Below, piece after piece: positions 42,770 through 54,253 of a stretch of 64,000 bases of DNA. The translations under genes were made by a program, and so were the position numbers. The stretch is from NCBI RefSeq assembly GCF_052324685.1, contig NC_135212.1:2745652-2809651 (forward strand), in the 5' to 3' direction. Source of the stretch: Brachyhypopomus gauderio. Lineage: Eukaryota; Chordata; Actinopteri; Gymnotiformes; Hypopomidae. Positions within the stretch are counted from its first letter, which is position 1. Every line of letters starts with the position of its first letter. The notes under the pieces are model-generated. The model was not told the DNA's origin. It ran no database searches and saw nothing but the letters and a program-made list of their open reading frames with translations.

Positions 42770-43988
42770 TACTGAATAAACCTTAAGAACAGAACTTTAC
42801 TAAACAGGCTTTAAGAACAGAACTTTACTGGACAGGCTTTAAGAGCAGAACACTACTGAACAGTTTTTTAAGAACAGAACAGATTTAGGAACAACACATT
42901 ACTGGAAGGCTCCACCAGTGTTTCACACCAAAGAGTCCAAAAGTCTTTTCTTTTGTTTTTTTCAGATGCAAAAAATCTACTCCTCATTAGTCATTTGTCA
43001 AGAAATGAGTATCTACTGGGTATGTTCTTAATGTCAGCACTAGACCTTAAGACATCATTCAGGCCACACATGTAATTTACAGACATAAGGCAGATGCTGG
43101 ATTCAGACGAGATCGGACAAAAACTCTGCCGGTTATGAAAACCTTGTAAATATAAATCAGTAGTTGGAATCAAACTATTTGTTATCATTTATATGAGTAT
43201 TTGTCATGAGCTGATGAGTAGATCATGTATAATAGCAACATTTAAAAGTGCTAATCTTTGAGGATCATCTGAATAATGTGACAGAAAGTCACAGCAGCCT
43301 GAGTAACTGTGAGTAGCTGATAGTGTGTTCATGTGAATATGGTTAAATATTGTCTGTCTGATCCAGGCTATTTAAGAGAAATCATAGAATCCCTCAGACA
43401 AGACCTGATCTAGTTTTACATTTCTGCATTTATCCCATCCAGAGTGCACACACACATAGCCAGTACAGTGGTCACACACCTGCAGTGGTGCCCAGGGAGC
43501 AGTTGGGCGTCTTTCTCCATGACATTGCAGCTATGGTTACTTCTGGTAGTGGAGTTTGAACCACTGAACTTTCAATCACATGCCAGGGTTTCTAAAGTTA
43601 ATTGTAATTGTGAAGTTAATTATGACAAGATGTGATATGATCTCTGATGTTTACAGCATTAGTTAACAGTTATAGTATATTTATACAGTATATTTATTTA
43701 CTTTGAATGACAAATTGTTTCCCATGGAGACCCCATCTATTGAGGAAAACGTGTAGTTTTGTTTGCATAGACTGCCCCCTACAGGTAAAAAAGAATGTTC
43801 CATATGCAGAGTAAGAACGTTCATGTTAAACTCACATACTGTACTATTGTAACACGCTCAGTTTTGCAGACAAAAGTTTGTAAAGAAATTCAGAGGTTAG
43901 TTTTAGTCTCTATGTTTACGAGGAATTTGCATGGGACAAGAAGTCTTACTGCACAGAGGGAGTGCCTACTAGATTTAGTACTTTGCTG

Positions 43989-44035
<47 letters not shown>

Positions 44036-44993
44036 TGAATGCATAATAAACTTTCCCTAGCTGACCAAAGGGATTCAGTCAAGGATAAAATCACCCTAAT
44101 CCTCAATGTAAAAAAATATGTCTGAATATAGTGTTGAAGCCATTATGTAGAGAATATAGTTTCTTTACTTATAATTTATTTATTTGTAATGTTTGAGTGT
44201 TTGAATATAAGACTGATTGTTGTCTGTTAAATATTGTCTTGCCTACAGTAATAATGTTAGTTTTACGCACGACGTCATTTTTAGGCATGAAGCTGCAGTA
44301 GCCGTTAGAGTGACAGCACAACAGTCTTTGACCGTGACTACACGGAGCTAAGCTATATAGCGCAAGAGAATTTGTACTTTGTCATATGAGAAATGTTTCA
44401 TTTAGTAAATTTAGAAAATCTTCAATGAAGTCTCGCGTCATTGACTCCAATGCAAGAAGTTAAAAGAAGAAGAAGCTGCACCTACATATAGCAATAGATA
44501 GCCTACTTACAACAACACTGAAATATACCAATGTAAATCAAATTCATGATGAGATTATTGAATTTATAATAAATTATATGCTAGTACTGTACATAATGGA
44601 TAAAATGCCATTGTTTTATTCACTGGTAATGTCCAATTTGACATTGATGAGGGGTTGTCTGATGTATACAACTATCTCTACCGTCTTCTGCATTTCCAAC
44701 TACCTTCCACTAAGCTCATGAATCACTGTTAAATGTGAGGTCAACCACAGTGGTGATTGGTGAAAACTGAAGATTTTCAGAGTGTTCCTTGAAGTTTCTC
44801 ACCTTCCTACTGTCCTCTTTTTAAAAACCCAAATTATGCAAATGTGCACATGAAGCCACTCCACAAAAGAGTGTAAATATTTTTTTCTGTACCTTTTCAG
44901 TGCTCTCTCTACTTGATTCTAAATTTTATTTCTCATTTCAAGTTCTTTGATTTGTCTGATGAATTGGTGAAGTGGGAATATGTCAATATGGTC
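42770..44993. other. Intergenic, duplicate of 20041-22300
   Basis: No gene is seen. Includes a (CA)n tract at 43990-44032. Confidence 0.6.
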
Positions 44994-45030
44994 TGTTTTT
45001 GCCAACTCTGCAGCGTTCTGTTTCATTGTG
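44994..45030 (-). promoter_or_regulatory. V(D)J recombination signal behind the 13-unit array VH
   Basis: Heptamer CACAATG (45024-45030), 21-bp spacer, nonamer GCAAAAACA (44994-45002), minus strand. The spacer is one base shorter than in block A. Confidence 0.82.
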
Positions 45031-45848
45031 GTGTTCGAGCACAGTGATACACAGCAGTGTCTTCTGTTTTCAGACTGGTCATGTGTAGATACACCTGCAT
45101 ACACCTGCAGCTGTTATCTCTGGAGATGGTGAACCTCCCTTGTAGTAATTGAGAGTATGATTTATCTCTGGAGATGGTGAAGCTCCCTTGTACTGATTTT
45201 GAATATGATTTATCACTGGAGATGGTGAACCTCCCTTGTACTGATTGAGAGTATGATTTATCTCTGGAGATGGTGAACCTCCCTTGTGGTGATTGAGAGT
45301 ATGATTTATCACTGGAGATGGTGAACCTCCTTTGTACTGATTGAGAGTATGATTTATCACTGGAGATAGTGAACCTCCCTTGTACTGATTGAGAGTATGA
45401 TTTATCTCTGGAGATGGTGAACCTCCCTTGTACTGATTGAGAGTATGATTTATCTCTGGAGATGGTGAACCTCCCTTGTGGTGATTGAGAGTATGATTTA
45501 TCACTGGAGATGGTGAACCTCCCTTGTACTGATTGAGAGTATGATTTATCTCTGGAGATGGTGAAGCTCCCTTGTACTGATTGAGAGTATGATTTATCTC
45601 TGGAGATGGTGAACCTCCCTTGTACTGATTGAGAGTATGATTTATCTCTGGAGATGGTGAACCTTCCTTGTAGTGATTGAGAGTATGATTTATCTCTGGA
45701 GATGGTGAACCTCCCTTGTGTCAGTGTCTGGATCCTGCAACCCGCAACATCAAGGTTCATTATATGTATGTTTGAATACTGGCACATAAATATTACAGAG
45801 GATGTAAATGAAATGCATAAATACATCTACTCACCAAAGTGATCATTG
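45031..45848 (-). pseudogene. VH-derived segment with 13 tandem CDR2/FR3 units
   Basis: Block B copy of 22339-23109. The frame is open for 267 codons. The unit variants appear in the same order as in block A, with one extra [16 protein letters not shown] unit near the FR1 side. A 6-bp insertion (two codons, RDNSCRCMQ) lies just after the last unit. The end is [10 protein letters not shown] and the RSS. It likewise lacks FR1 Cys, CDR1 and FR2 Trp. Confidence 0.85.
45120..45719 (-). repeat. 48-bp tandem array, 13 units
   Basis: CTGGAGAT starts recur every 48 bp from 45120 to 45696. One unit carries GATAGTGAACC instead of GATGGTGAACC, which the block A array lacks. Confidence 0.98.
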
Positions 45849-45897
45849 GATTCATAGCTGTTTCTGAAAAGTTGAAGCAAAATGAGTTTATTCATTT

Positions 45898-45934
<37 letters not shown>

Positions 45935-46221
45935 TGGTTATATTGAGTTTGATATTGTGCTTGATGTGGTTACAAAAGGTAAAAATAACCGATCCCTCAA
46001 ATTCAGAGCATGTGCAGAGGTGACAGACGTACCTTAAAAAACAAAGCAAGGTTTGTCTTAAGGTCGGCATAAAGAATGCAGTGACACCACAACATTTAAG
46101 ATACTATCACAAAAATCTAAGGACATTTTTCTTGTAAGGTGTTGGCTCTTTTGTAGTGATCTTATGATACATTTATTCAACTTGTTTCTTCACAAAAGTG
46201 TGTGTGTGGTGGGGGGTGGGG

Positions 46222-46260
46222 TGTTTTTGTCAAGGTATTATGCATTTATCTAGTACTGTG
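46222..46260 (-). promoter_or_regulatory. V(D)J recombination signal of VH 46.3 kb
   Basis: Heptamer CACAGTA (46254-46260), 23-bp spacer, nonamer ACAAAAACA (46222-46230), minus strand. Confidence 0.9.
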
Positions 46261-46752
46261 TGGTCTCCTTACACAATAATACACAGCTGTGTCTTCAGGC
46301 TGCAGATTCTGTCCCTGTAGAGTCACTGTGCTGCTGGAGGCATCTTTAGAAATACTGAACTTGCTTTTCAGAGAATCTTTTTTATAAGTTTCCCCACCCC
46401 CCCAAATGTGATTGATCCACTCCAGAGTTTTCCCTGCAGGCTGCCGTATCCAGCCTGTCGCATATGTATTATCAGTAACTGAATAACCTGATACTTTACA
46501 GTTGATAGTCAGAGATTCTCCTGGATTTATAACCAATGAACTTGGCTGAGTTAGGTCAAGATCACATTTCACACCTAGAAAAAAATACAATACAATTTTA
46601 ATTGCTTGTTTAAACAAATATAAATAAGTTGACCTTTACAGCAAAAATATGTAAATGTAAATAATTAAATTAATAAAATTCTATTTCAAGGACATTACAT
46701 GAGACTTACAGATTACTGCTCTCATTATCAGTATCAGAGATAAGTAGATCAT
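46261..46752 (-). CDS. Immunoglobulin heavy-chain V segment, group IV (46.3 kb)
   Basis: The leader exon 46710-46752 is identical in protein to that at 24.0 kb (MIYLSLILIMRAVI), and the V exon is 46261-46574. The V domain is intact. Relative to the 23.5-kb copy the changes are G to E in FR1, DDNYA to DNTYA in CDR1, and GDIRQ to GETYK in CDR2. The octamer-like ATGCAAAA at 46845-46852 lies 93 bp before the ATG. Confidence 0.93.
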
Positions 46753-46844
46753 GGTTGTATGTGAGCTCTGTTGAAGATGCTGCCGTGATCTCCACTGGAG
46801 TGAAAGGATGAAGGTCCTTTCATACACACAGGAAGACTGAGTCA

Positions 46845-46852
46845 TTTTGCAT
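46845..46852 (-). promoter_or_regulatory. Octamer-like promoter site
   Basis: Minus strand ATGCAAAA ahead of the group IV leader, same spacing as at 24112-24119. Confidence 0.65.
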
Positions 46853-47035
46853 AAGCTGAAACGTCAATTATTCCAATTATTTATTCAAATCATTCAAATT
46901 ATTAAGCGGGTGATGCATTTATAAAGCAGATTGGTATAATTTCATGACTATTAGAAATGTCTCTCTGCCAAAGGTAAAGGTTTTTTGAAATTCAAATAAA
47001 TCAATTTGAATTATTGACCTCAGAATTATCGAACT

Positions 47036-47425
47036 GTCACGTAGGGTGCCCCCCTCTCTAGCTGTCACTTCGGTTCCCTGCTCCTCGTGTCTGTGTTGTT
47101 CCCTGCTTGTCTGCGTTCTACCCGTGTTTTTTTTTCAAGTATATCGTTCGGTCATGTCTCTCCATGTTTCTTGTTCTGAGAAAAAAATGTTTCCTGTTTC
47201 CATTGCTGGACATATTATTCCCTGCCTATAAGGGCCTTTACCTTCCTTAGTAAAGTTAAGGATCCTTCACTTCTCTTCCAGTTTTCACCTTTGTCTAGTT
47301 TGTTAAGACATCACTTTGACATTTTTATTACCTTGTTTAGTTCTAGGGCCTAAACTACAGCCAGTGAATAATAACTTTTAAATGAGTGCAAGAGGCACTA
47401 GTGAGCACAGATGAATGTGACAGTA
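47036..47425. mobile_element. LTR-like repeat, shortened copy of 24302-24820
   Basis: Same start (TGTCACGTAGGG) and end region as the block A copy, with deletions after TAGGG and after CTTGTCTG. Confidence 0.45.
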
Positions 47426-48179
47426 GCAAAACCCACAGCAGCACACACAGCAGGGGCAAATGTGTCATGGGTAAATGTGCATGTGTTGCCAGCCACAGGT
47501 CTAGGGGAACCTTGGCCAGGCACAAGGTGACATCAACCCCTGGGATAACGTTATGATGGCAGATGGAGAGAGCCGCTCACTCACTCTCTTCCTCGTTCTG
47601 TCTTTTTCTTTCTCTCTCTCTCTGTCTCTCTCTCTGTGGTAATGAAGGGAAACATCACAACGCTGGAGTTTAGTCTGTGGCATAAGGTTTATTCTGACCT
47701 TTTTGTATTTTGCCAGAGGCATTCGTTTCCCTAACGATCAGCGCCGAGCGCCCTCTACAGGCTCTGAAGATAATACCAGTCGCTCCTGACTGCTGATAAC
47801 CTCTCACAAATATTATAAAAAAACCAAATTAAAGTGACAGATAATTAAAAAAAATATATGTATGGATGGTCTGTTTCCAGTGGAGTTCTATATTCACGTC
47901 CTCTACACATGTTACGCCCCCGGTCTAGGGTGCGAGGTGTAACAGCAATGATAAAGAACAACAGAGAAATAGGCTGAAGTTGTCACACTACAGCCCCGAA
48001 CCCCTCCCCTTGGGGGTGTGTTTACGTAGTCCGCATCCGTATATGTACGGATATGTATATATGTGTATATGTATGTGGGGGTGTGGTTGTGTGTGTGTTC
48101 ACCCGTGTCATTAGTCTAACGTGTTTCATGTGGTGCTTGTTAGTTGAAATGTATAGTGTGTGTGTGTGTGTGTGTATAG
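47426..48179. other. Intergenic
   Basis: CT-rich microsatellite near 47600-47637 and TATGT/TGTG-rich sequence near 48040-48175. No gene is seen. Confidence 0.5.
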
Positions 48180-49189
48180 ACTAGAAAACACGGTAGGTAT
48201 TAAAGGAGTCGCACTCTCTTGGTTTAGATCATATTTGACCGACCGCTTCCAATGTGTAAGTGTTAATAATAAAACCTCTAAATCTGTGCAGGTTAAATAT
48301 GGTGTCCCACAAGGGACAGTCCTAGGACCACTTCTATTCACACTGTACATGTTACCCTTAGGCGAAATTATGCATAAGCATGACATCAGTTTCAACTCCT
48401 AAGCAGATGAACTCAGCTATATTTATCGGCAAAACCCGATGATTTAGGCGTAAACAGTAAAATCGAGAAATGTGTAGAAGAGATAAAACATTGGATGGCA
48501 TGTAAATTTCTAGCACTAAATCCCAATAAAACAGAGCTAATAATAGTTGGGTCTAGGGCTGCGAGAGACAAGATATGTAATGTAGCATTGAATCTACATT
48601 CTTTTACTATAACCCCCAGCGCAGAGGTAAAGAACTTAGGCGTCACAATAGACCTAGATCTCTCGTTCGATACACACATTAATAATATAACTAGGGTTGC
48701 GCTCTTTCACTTACGCAACATTGCTAAAATTAGATACATATTAAATACTAGTGATGCGGAAAAACTAATCCATGCATTCATATCCTCTCGTTTAGATTAT
48801 TGCAACAGTCTCCTAGCTGGATGTTCTGGTAAATCGATAAACAAACTCCAGCTGGTTCAGAACACAGCAGCACGAGTTTTAACAAAAACTAAAAAGTTTG
48901 ATCACATTAGTCCCATACTATCGTCATTACACTGGCTGCCGATTAGATTCCATATTGACTTTTATTAACATATAAAACACTGCACGGTTTAGCTCCAGAC
49001 TATCTTAGTGAACTTATTCAACAATATAACCCAGCACGTTCACTTCGCTCGCAGGACGCAGGGTTATTAACTGTTCCTAGGATCAAAAAGATCACTGCAG
49101 GTGGAAGAGCCTTTTCTTTTCCTCCACAATTGTGGAAAAATCTTCCTGCCTCTATTCGGGACTCAGACACGGTCTCAATGTTTAAAAAT
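48180..49189 (+). pseudogene. Degenerate L2/jockey-type LINE reverse transcriptase
   Basis: Plus-strand pieces GIKGVALSWFRSYLTDRF, YGVPQGTVLGP and LPLGEIMHKHD end in a stop. The frame resumes through LALNPNKTELI and SRLDYCNSLLAGCSGKS, breaks again near 48967, and a further piece reads to DSDTVSMFKN. Several stops and frameshifts make it an older, divergent relative of the 6.8 and 34.8 kb copies. Confidence 0.85.
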
Positions 49190-49192
49190 TAA

Positions 49193-49920
49193 GGGATTGA
49201 TTAAATCAATGGATTCTTATGGGAGGATGGAGGGATGAATGAAATGATAGAATGGGAGGATAGGCAAATGGCGTCAATATGATATTCAGTGCAGTGGTAG
49301 GGATCAGCTACTGAGTCATTTCACCAAGTTTGATAAATGTATCTTGAAAATTAAGGGAATTATAAAACCAATGGCTTCTTATGGGAGGATGGAGGGATGA
49401 ATGAAATGATAGAATGGTAGGATAGACAAATAGCATCAATATGATATTCAGTGCAGTGCTAGGGATCAGCTACTGAGTCATGTCACCAAGTTTGATCACT
49501 GTATCTTGAAAGTTAAGTGATTTTTAACATCAATGGATTCTTATGGGAGAATGGAGGGATGAAGGAATGAAAAAAGAATGAATACAAGAAAATAAAAAAC
49601 TGTTTTAGACCATATAAGACCATATAACACTATGTTTAACATATATACAATTGAATTGAAATAGCATTTTTAGTTGTTCTATCTAAACAGCTGATTGAGT
49701 TATATTAGTTGTTTCCAATGGGAGGATGGAGGGATGAAGGAATGAAAAAAGAATGAATAGAAGAAAATAAAAAGCTGTTTTAGACCATATAAGACCATAT
49801 ACCACCATGTGTAGCATATATACAGCTTAGTCAGTACAGCAGATATAGTTATACTATCTATACAGCTGATGTAGTTATAAAAGCATGTATTCCTATGGGA
49901 GAATGGAGGGATGAAAAAAG
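49193..49920. repeat. Decaying tandem repeat, period about 160-180 bp
   Basis: The phrase TATGGGAG(G/A)ATGGAGGGATGA recurs near 49217, 49380, 49541, 49722 and 49896, each followed by similar filler (AATGAAATGATAGAATGG or GAATGAAAAAAGAATGAATA). The unit decays toward 50.3 kb, where related words (AAAAGAAGGGATG) continue. Confidence 0.75.
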
Positions 49921-51188
49921 GATGAATAAAGAATGAGTGGTGAAAAATAATTGTATCTTTATTGACATCTGACCAGATGTACTATAGCTAGTGATTTTGG
50001 TGGTAATAGCATATACAACATAAGAGCTAGAAGGCAGTGAAAAATGAATGGAAGTGAATGGGTGAAAAAGAAGGGATGAAAAAGAAGGGATAAAAGAGTG
50101 ATAGAGTTGTGAAAAGTTGTTGTTTTCGTTCTTTCCATCACTGGACCATGTATATCGAGTTTGGTGGATTTATCTTGAAATCTGACAAAATGAGAGCAGT
50201 TTGAAAATTGGCCCATTGAAAGTCTATGGGAAAAATTGCTCGGATGGAGGTATAGAAAGGAGGGATGCAGGTGGTTTATCTTTCTAAAAAGCACAAGCAC
50301 ACTATATCTGATATAGGGCGGAGGTTCCTACAAAGTTTGGTGGTTCTATCTTAAAAGCTGTGGACGAAATAGCGTTCTAATTTTTTGGGGGGAATAATAA
50401 TAATTAGAAGATTAAGAAGAACAGTAAGTTGGCTTTGTCAAGCCAACTTAAATATTGTTATTTGCACTTTATGCAGGAAGGAGTTCGCTTATCACACAAT
50501 ACTGACGTACCCACTTGTGCACACCCACAATGCGTATAGCACCTCGACTACGCCACCCCTATGAGATGGGGAAGGGGAACCCGTGCTAGGCCACTCAAAT
50601 AAATGAGTGAGAAGAACCAGCCAATAACACACCAGTATCTAATTGGACCACAATACACTGTTTATTTCAAATATAAAAATATACAAACTTCGTTAAAAGT
50701 TATAAAAATAGATAGTATATTGGGGGATAAGGTATTTAAGCTAGTACAAGAGCTCTAATTAGTACTGCACAGACTAAAAAGGCGTGGCCAAGGATATGTA
50801 CCACCCACAGTGTTCATTCACAAATGACCACAAACACCACTACTACACCAAATCCTAGTAACCACATGAAGCAGCTGCACCAACTGTGCTCAACAAGAAA
50901 GCCACACCACCACAGCAAACACCCCACAAAGGGCACAACCTGGACACTGGGGTGTCCCACTCCTTGACCACAAACGAACAAATAAAAATATCCAAAGACG
51001 ATAAGACATAAAAGAGCTGTGCAGGAGTATAACGTTACCGCTATGCGTCAGACTTAACCCCCAACATTATATGAAACAATGGTTTGACAAAAAACATACT
51101 AGTGGCACTACATAAATTAGCACATTGATTTAAACCAATGTTTCCACTCTATTACAATGCGGAGACTGATTAAAAATACTGGGTACAC

Positions 51189-51520
51189 TGTAAACCCAGA
51201 TTTTGACTCAACTCAAAGAGATTGAGTTCATATTACTTAAATCGGTGTAATTTATTGACATTACTAGCTAATTCTGATTAAGGTGAACTTTTTCAAGTCT
51301 ATTCTTATAGTAATTGTGTTTTTTAAGTCCAATCAATATTTTTACTCAAACAAATTGAGTTTGTTGTACTTAAACCTGTGTTATTTCTTTACATTAATTA
51401 TGAATTCTGAGTAAACTGTACTTTTTAAAAAGCCCATTTTATTGCAATCATTGGTTTGAGTTTAGACAACTCAATATCATCAAGTTTTGCCTGTTACTAA
51501 TAGTAATGCAATGATGTCAC
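51189..51520 (+). mobile_element. Left end of a CACTA/EnSpm-like transposon
   Basis: Begins CACTGTAAACCCAGATTTTG, the CACTG-type terminus usual for animal EnSpm elements. Subterminal repeats of TTGAGTT/AACTCAA words follow. No matching right terminus was found after the gene. Confidence 0.6.
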
Positions 51521-51979
51521 GACCCGCCAAAAATCCAGTTAACGCCAGTTTTCTCCAACGAACGTCCCGCAAAGTGTGCGCAGTTTAGTGTGTTGTATGA
51601 ATGAGCCCGGAGTCAGAACAATTGAACTTCATCAGAACAATTTGAACCGTCTGCTTTGGGCACACTCCTGCTGCTTCCAGACAGTGAACTTAACGTTCAG
51701 TTGAGACGGTCACGCAGCTAGACACTGTTTAACAAACATCGTGGTAAGTTGACTAGCAGACTAGCTCACATAATTATTTAGGTTTATTTTCTCGATTTAG
51801 CTTGGATAATTTGAAGTTAATTCCACTCTTGGCTGTTATGCCTTTTTTTAAAACTGTTTTCATTTAGTTAATGCCATGTAGCTATTGTGTTCATTTGGAG
51901 AGTTAGGCTATTAGTTATTTTCAGAAGCTGTTAGCTAACTGTCGTTTTCCTTAGCTCATCTAACTCTAGCTAGCTGAAG

Positions 51980-53593
51980 ATGGAGTGGAAGTGTAAATAT
52001 TGTGCTTTTGTTAGCGAGAAAAGGGCGCAGCTATTCAAACACTACCGTTTAAAACATGGAAGTTACAAAAGGACAGCACCATTGCCTTGTTTGCACCAGG
52101 ACTGTTTGTGCACATTCAAGTCCTTAAACAGCCTTAAAGCACACATATCTCGTGTTCACTCTAAAACTCATGAGGAACAACCAGGAGAAAATGAAGCGCT
52201 TAAATTCAGCTGTCAGTTGTGTGACTTCAGTAAACCCTGCTCTGAATCAGACTTTTTCACTCACCTCCGAAGCAGACACTTGAAAGTTAACCAAAAGGTT
52301 CAGTGTCCATATGCAGGCTGTAGATTTCAGAGCAGTGTGTATTCAACTTTCAATGCACATAAAAGTAAAGCACACAGAGAAGACAACTGGAAGTTGTTCA
52401 AGAACGAAATAGTTGACATGAGTGATTACAATAAAGACAGTGATGTTGCAGATGAGCCACTGCCAGTTGAAAACACAGATGAGACAGATAGTGTCAGTGA
52501 AGATGTTTCAGAGATAGAGCTTCATGATTTCGAAAAGCAGTTGGAGCACAACATGGCTGCTCTTTTTTTAAAGATGCAGACTATCCTCCACATACCTGAG
52601 CGCTCTGTACAGGAAATTATAAAACAGCTTTGTGATATACATAAGTTGTCAGAGCCACTTCTGCAGCATAAGGTGAAGATGATTCTTCAGGAGTATGATT
52701 CTGAAATAGATGAGTACATTGTGAAGCAGGTGAGCAGTGCTGTTTCAGTGACCAATGTAATGACAGCATTTTGCAGCAAAGATGGTTCCTTAGCAACCAC
52801 AAAAAGGAGAGCATCGTATGTGTCTAAAGAATTTCCACTGGTAATGCCTATAGAGTACGTAGTTGACAAAGATCAGAAATCGGTTGTATATGTTCCCATA
52901 CAGCAAATGCTGCAGAAGTTACTGAGTAAGACAGATGTTTTAGATAAAGCAATGTCTGAAGAAATGCATGTTCCAAATGAATACAGATCTTATGTGGATG
53001 GTACATACTTCAGAGAAAATGGCATTCTTAATAGTGATGAGTTCACAATTGCCATTGGGCTGTACATCGATGACTTTGAAATCGCCAATCCGTTAGGAAC
53101 ATCAAAGAAAAAACATAAGATGTGTGCGGTGTACTGGGTAATTGCCAATATGCCTGCAAAATATAGAGCATCCCTCAACTCTATCCAGCTTGCTCTTATA
53201 TGCAACACAACCACTGTAAAAGGATGTGGTTATGCTAAAGTGCTGGAACCACTTATATATGATCTGATGTCACTTGAAAAAGATGGTGTTTACATAGAGG
53301 CCTTAGGTGCAAGTGTGAAAGGAACTGTTTTATATGTAGCTGCTGACAACCTAGGTGCTCATGCACTAGCTGGATTCCACGAAAGCTTCTCTGTTGATAA
53401 GTTCTGCAGAGTCTGCATGGCAAGTAGAAGTGACACTCAAGAACAAGACGTACGCTCTGGTGCTTTTGAGCTCAGAGACAAAGACAGGCATGACAGACAA
53501 AAAACAGTGGCCTGCAAGCACCCCAGCTGCAGCTCCACTCAGTGCAAAGATGTAGTTGTTCACTATGCGCTTAGAGGCTTACTTGCTCCGTAA
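51980..53593 (+). CDS. Zinc-finger/Tnp2-like transposase, probably 3'-truncated
   Basis: 537 codons, single open frame. Four C2H2-type fingers lie in residues 4-132 (CKYCAF...HYRLKH, CLHQDCLC...HISRVH, CQLCDF...HLRSRH, CPYAGCRF...HKSKAH). An acidic linker follows. After residue 330 there are YVDGTYF, GLYIDDFEIANPLGTSKKKHK and VYWVIANMPAKYR, which resemble the tnp2/EnSpm-type transposase fold. It stops at GLLAP in sequence shared with a deleted repeat copy, before a full catalytic domain would be expected. I read it as a mobile-element gene, not a host zinc-finger gene. The absence of stops suggests it is fairly recent. Confidence 0.75.
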   Translation: MEWKCKYCAFVSEKRAQLFKHYRLKHGSYKRTAPLPCLHQDCLCTFKSLNSLKAHISRVHSKTHEEQPGENEALKFSCQLCDFSKPCSESDFFTHLRSRHLKVNQKVQCPYAGCRFQSSVYSTFNAHKSKAHREDNWKLFKNEIVDMSDYNKDSDVADEPLPVENTDETDSVSEDVSEIELHDFEKQLEHNMAALFLKMQTILHIPERSVQEIIKQLCDIHKLSEPLLQHKVKMILQEYDSEIDEYIVKQVSSAVSVTNVMTAFCSKDGSLATTKRRASYVSKEFPLVMPIEYVVDKDQKSVVYVPIQQMLQKLLSKTDVLDKAMSEEMHVPNEYRSYVDGTYFRENGILNSDEFTIAIGLYIDDFEIANPLGTSKKKHKMCAVYWVIANMPAKYRASLNSIQLALICNTTTVKGCGYAKVLEPLIYDLMSLEKDGVYIEALGASVKGTVLYVAADNLGAHALAGFHESFSVDKFCRVCMASRSDTQEQDVRSGAFELRDKDRHDRQKTVACKHPSCSSTQCKDVVVHYALRGLLAP

Positions 53594-54078
53594 CTGTAAC
53601 CCAAACAAAATAGCATTTAAGCACCCGCTACAAAGCCCACGAACACACGCATGGTAGCCATCCACCAATGAATGGTAAAAAAACACAATAGTATAGTGAT
53701 AAAGAGTACCCACTAGATACGCAGGCAACGCTCGATTCCACACCTGTTAGGTGACCTCTGAAGCCAACACTTCGCAATCTATGCGAGCACAGGCGCAGCC
53801 AGTTAACACAGTAGCCGATAGCCATGCTTCCCAATAGCCATTCACCAGCACGTCTCTACACAACAATCCAGCGACCTACCGGTTGAATCCGCTATGTGTA
53901 CTTCTCTGCTTCTCAATTGGATGGCCACCAATGCACTAACGCAACCTCAGTTCCTCCAGCCGTGACGGTCGCACGCCAAACAATTTGCGATGCCTTTATG
54001 CACCTAGAAAGGAAGTGAATGCATCTAGGTATGCTCACCTTTATCGCCTCCCTTCGGCGCCAAGCCCACTCCCTACCT

Positions 54079-54253
54079 GTGCTCCACCTACAGTGGGCGT
54101 GTCCCATAGCTGTGCAAGTGTTACGCTCAAGTTAAGCTTACAGCCATGCCACACTGCAAAAGAGCGTTGAGTTCTCTACTCACCCAAGCCACATTTGTGA
54201 TATTATTTACAATAATTACAATAAACAAGTTATATACAACTATGTACAACTAT
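54079..54253. other. Short spacer, similar to 25430-25540
   Basis: TTGAGTTCTCTACTCACCC and following AT-rich words match block 25.4 kb. No gene is seen. Confidence 0.5.

Larger units (their letters stand above)
41620..47660. repeat. Segmental duplication block B (pairs with 18640-25053)
   Basis: Second copy of the VH(III)-array-VH(IV) block, same order and orientation. It lacks the BEL/Pao, the 16.6-kb LTR element and the 25.05-kb solo LTR of block A. Confidence 0.92.
50497..54078. repeat. Composite repeat holding a CACTA-like transposase gene
   Basis: The left part (50497-51188) and right part (53508-54078) are shared with 31894-34712. The middle carries a CACTGTAAACCC terminus at 51189 and the zinc-finger transposase gene. 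The outer limits are defined only by where the two copies stop matching. Confidence 0.75.
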
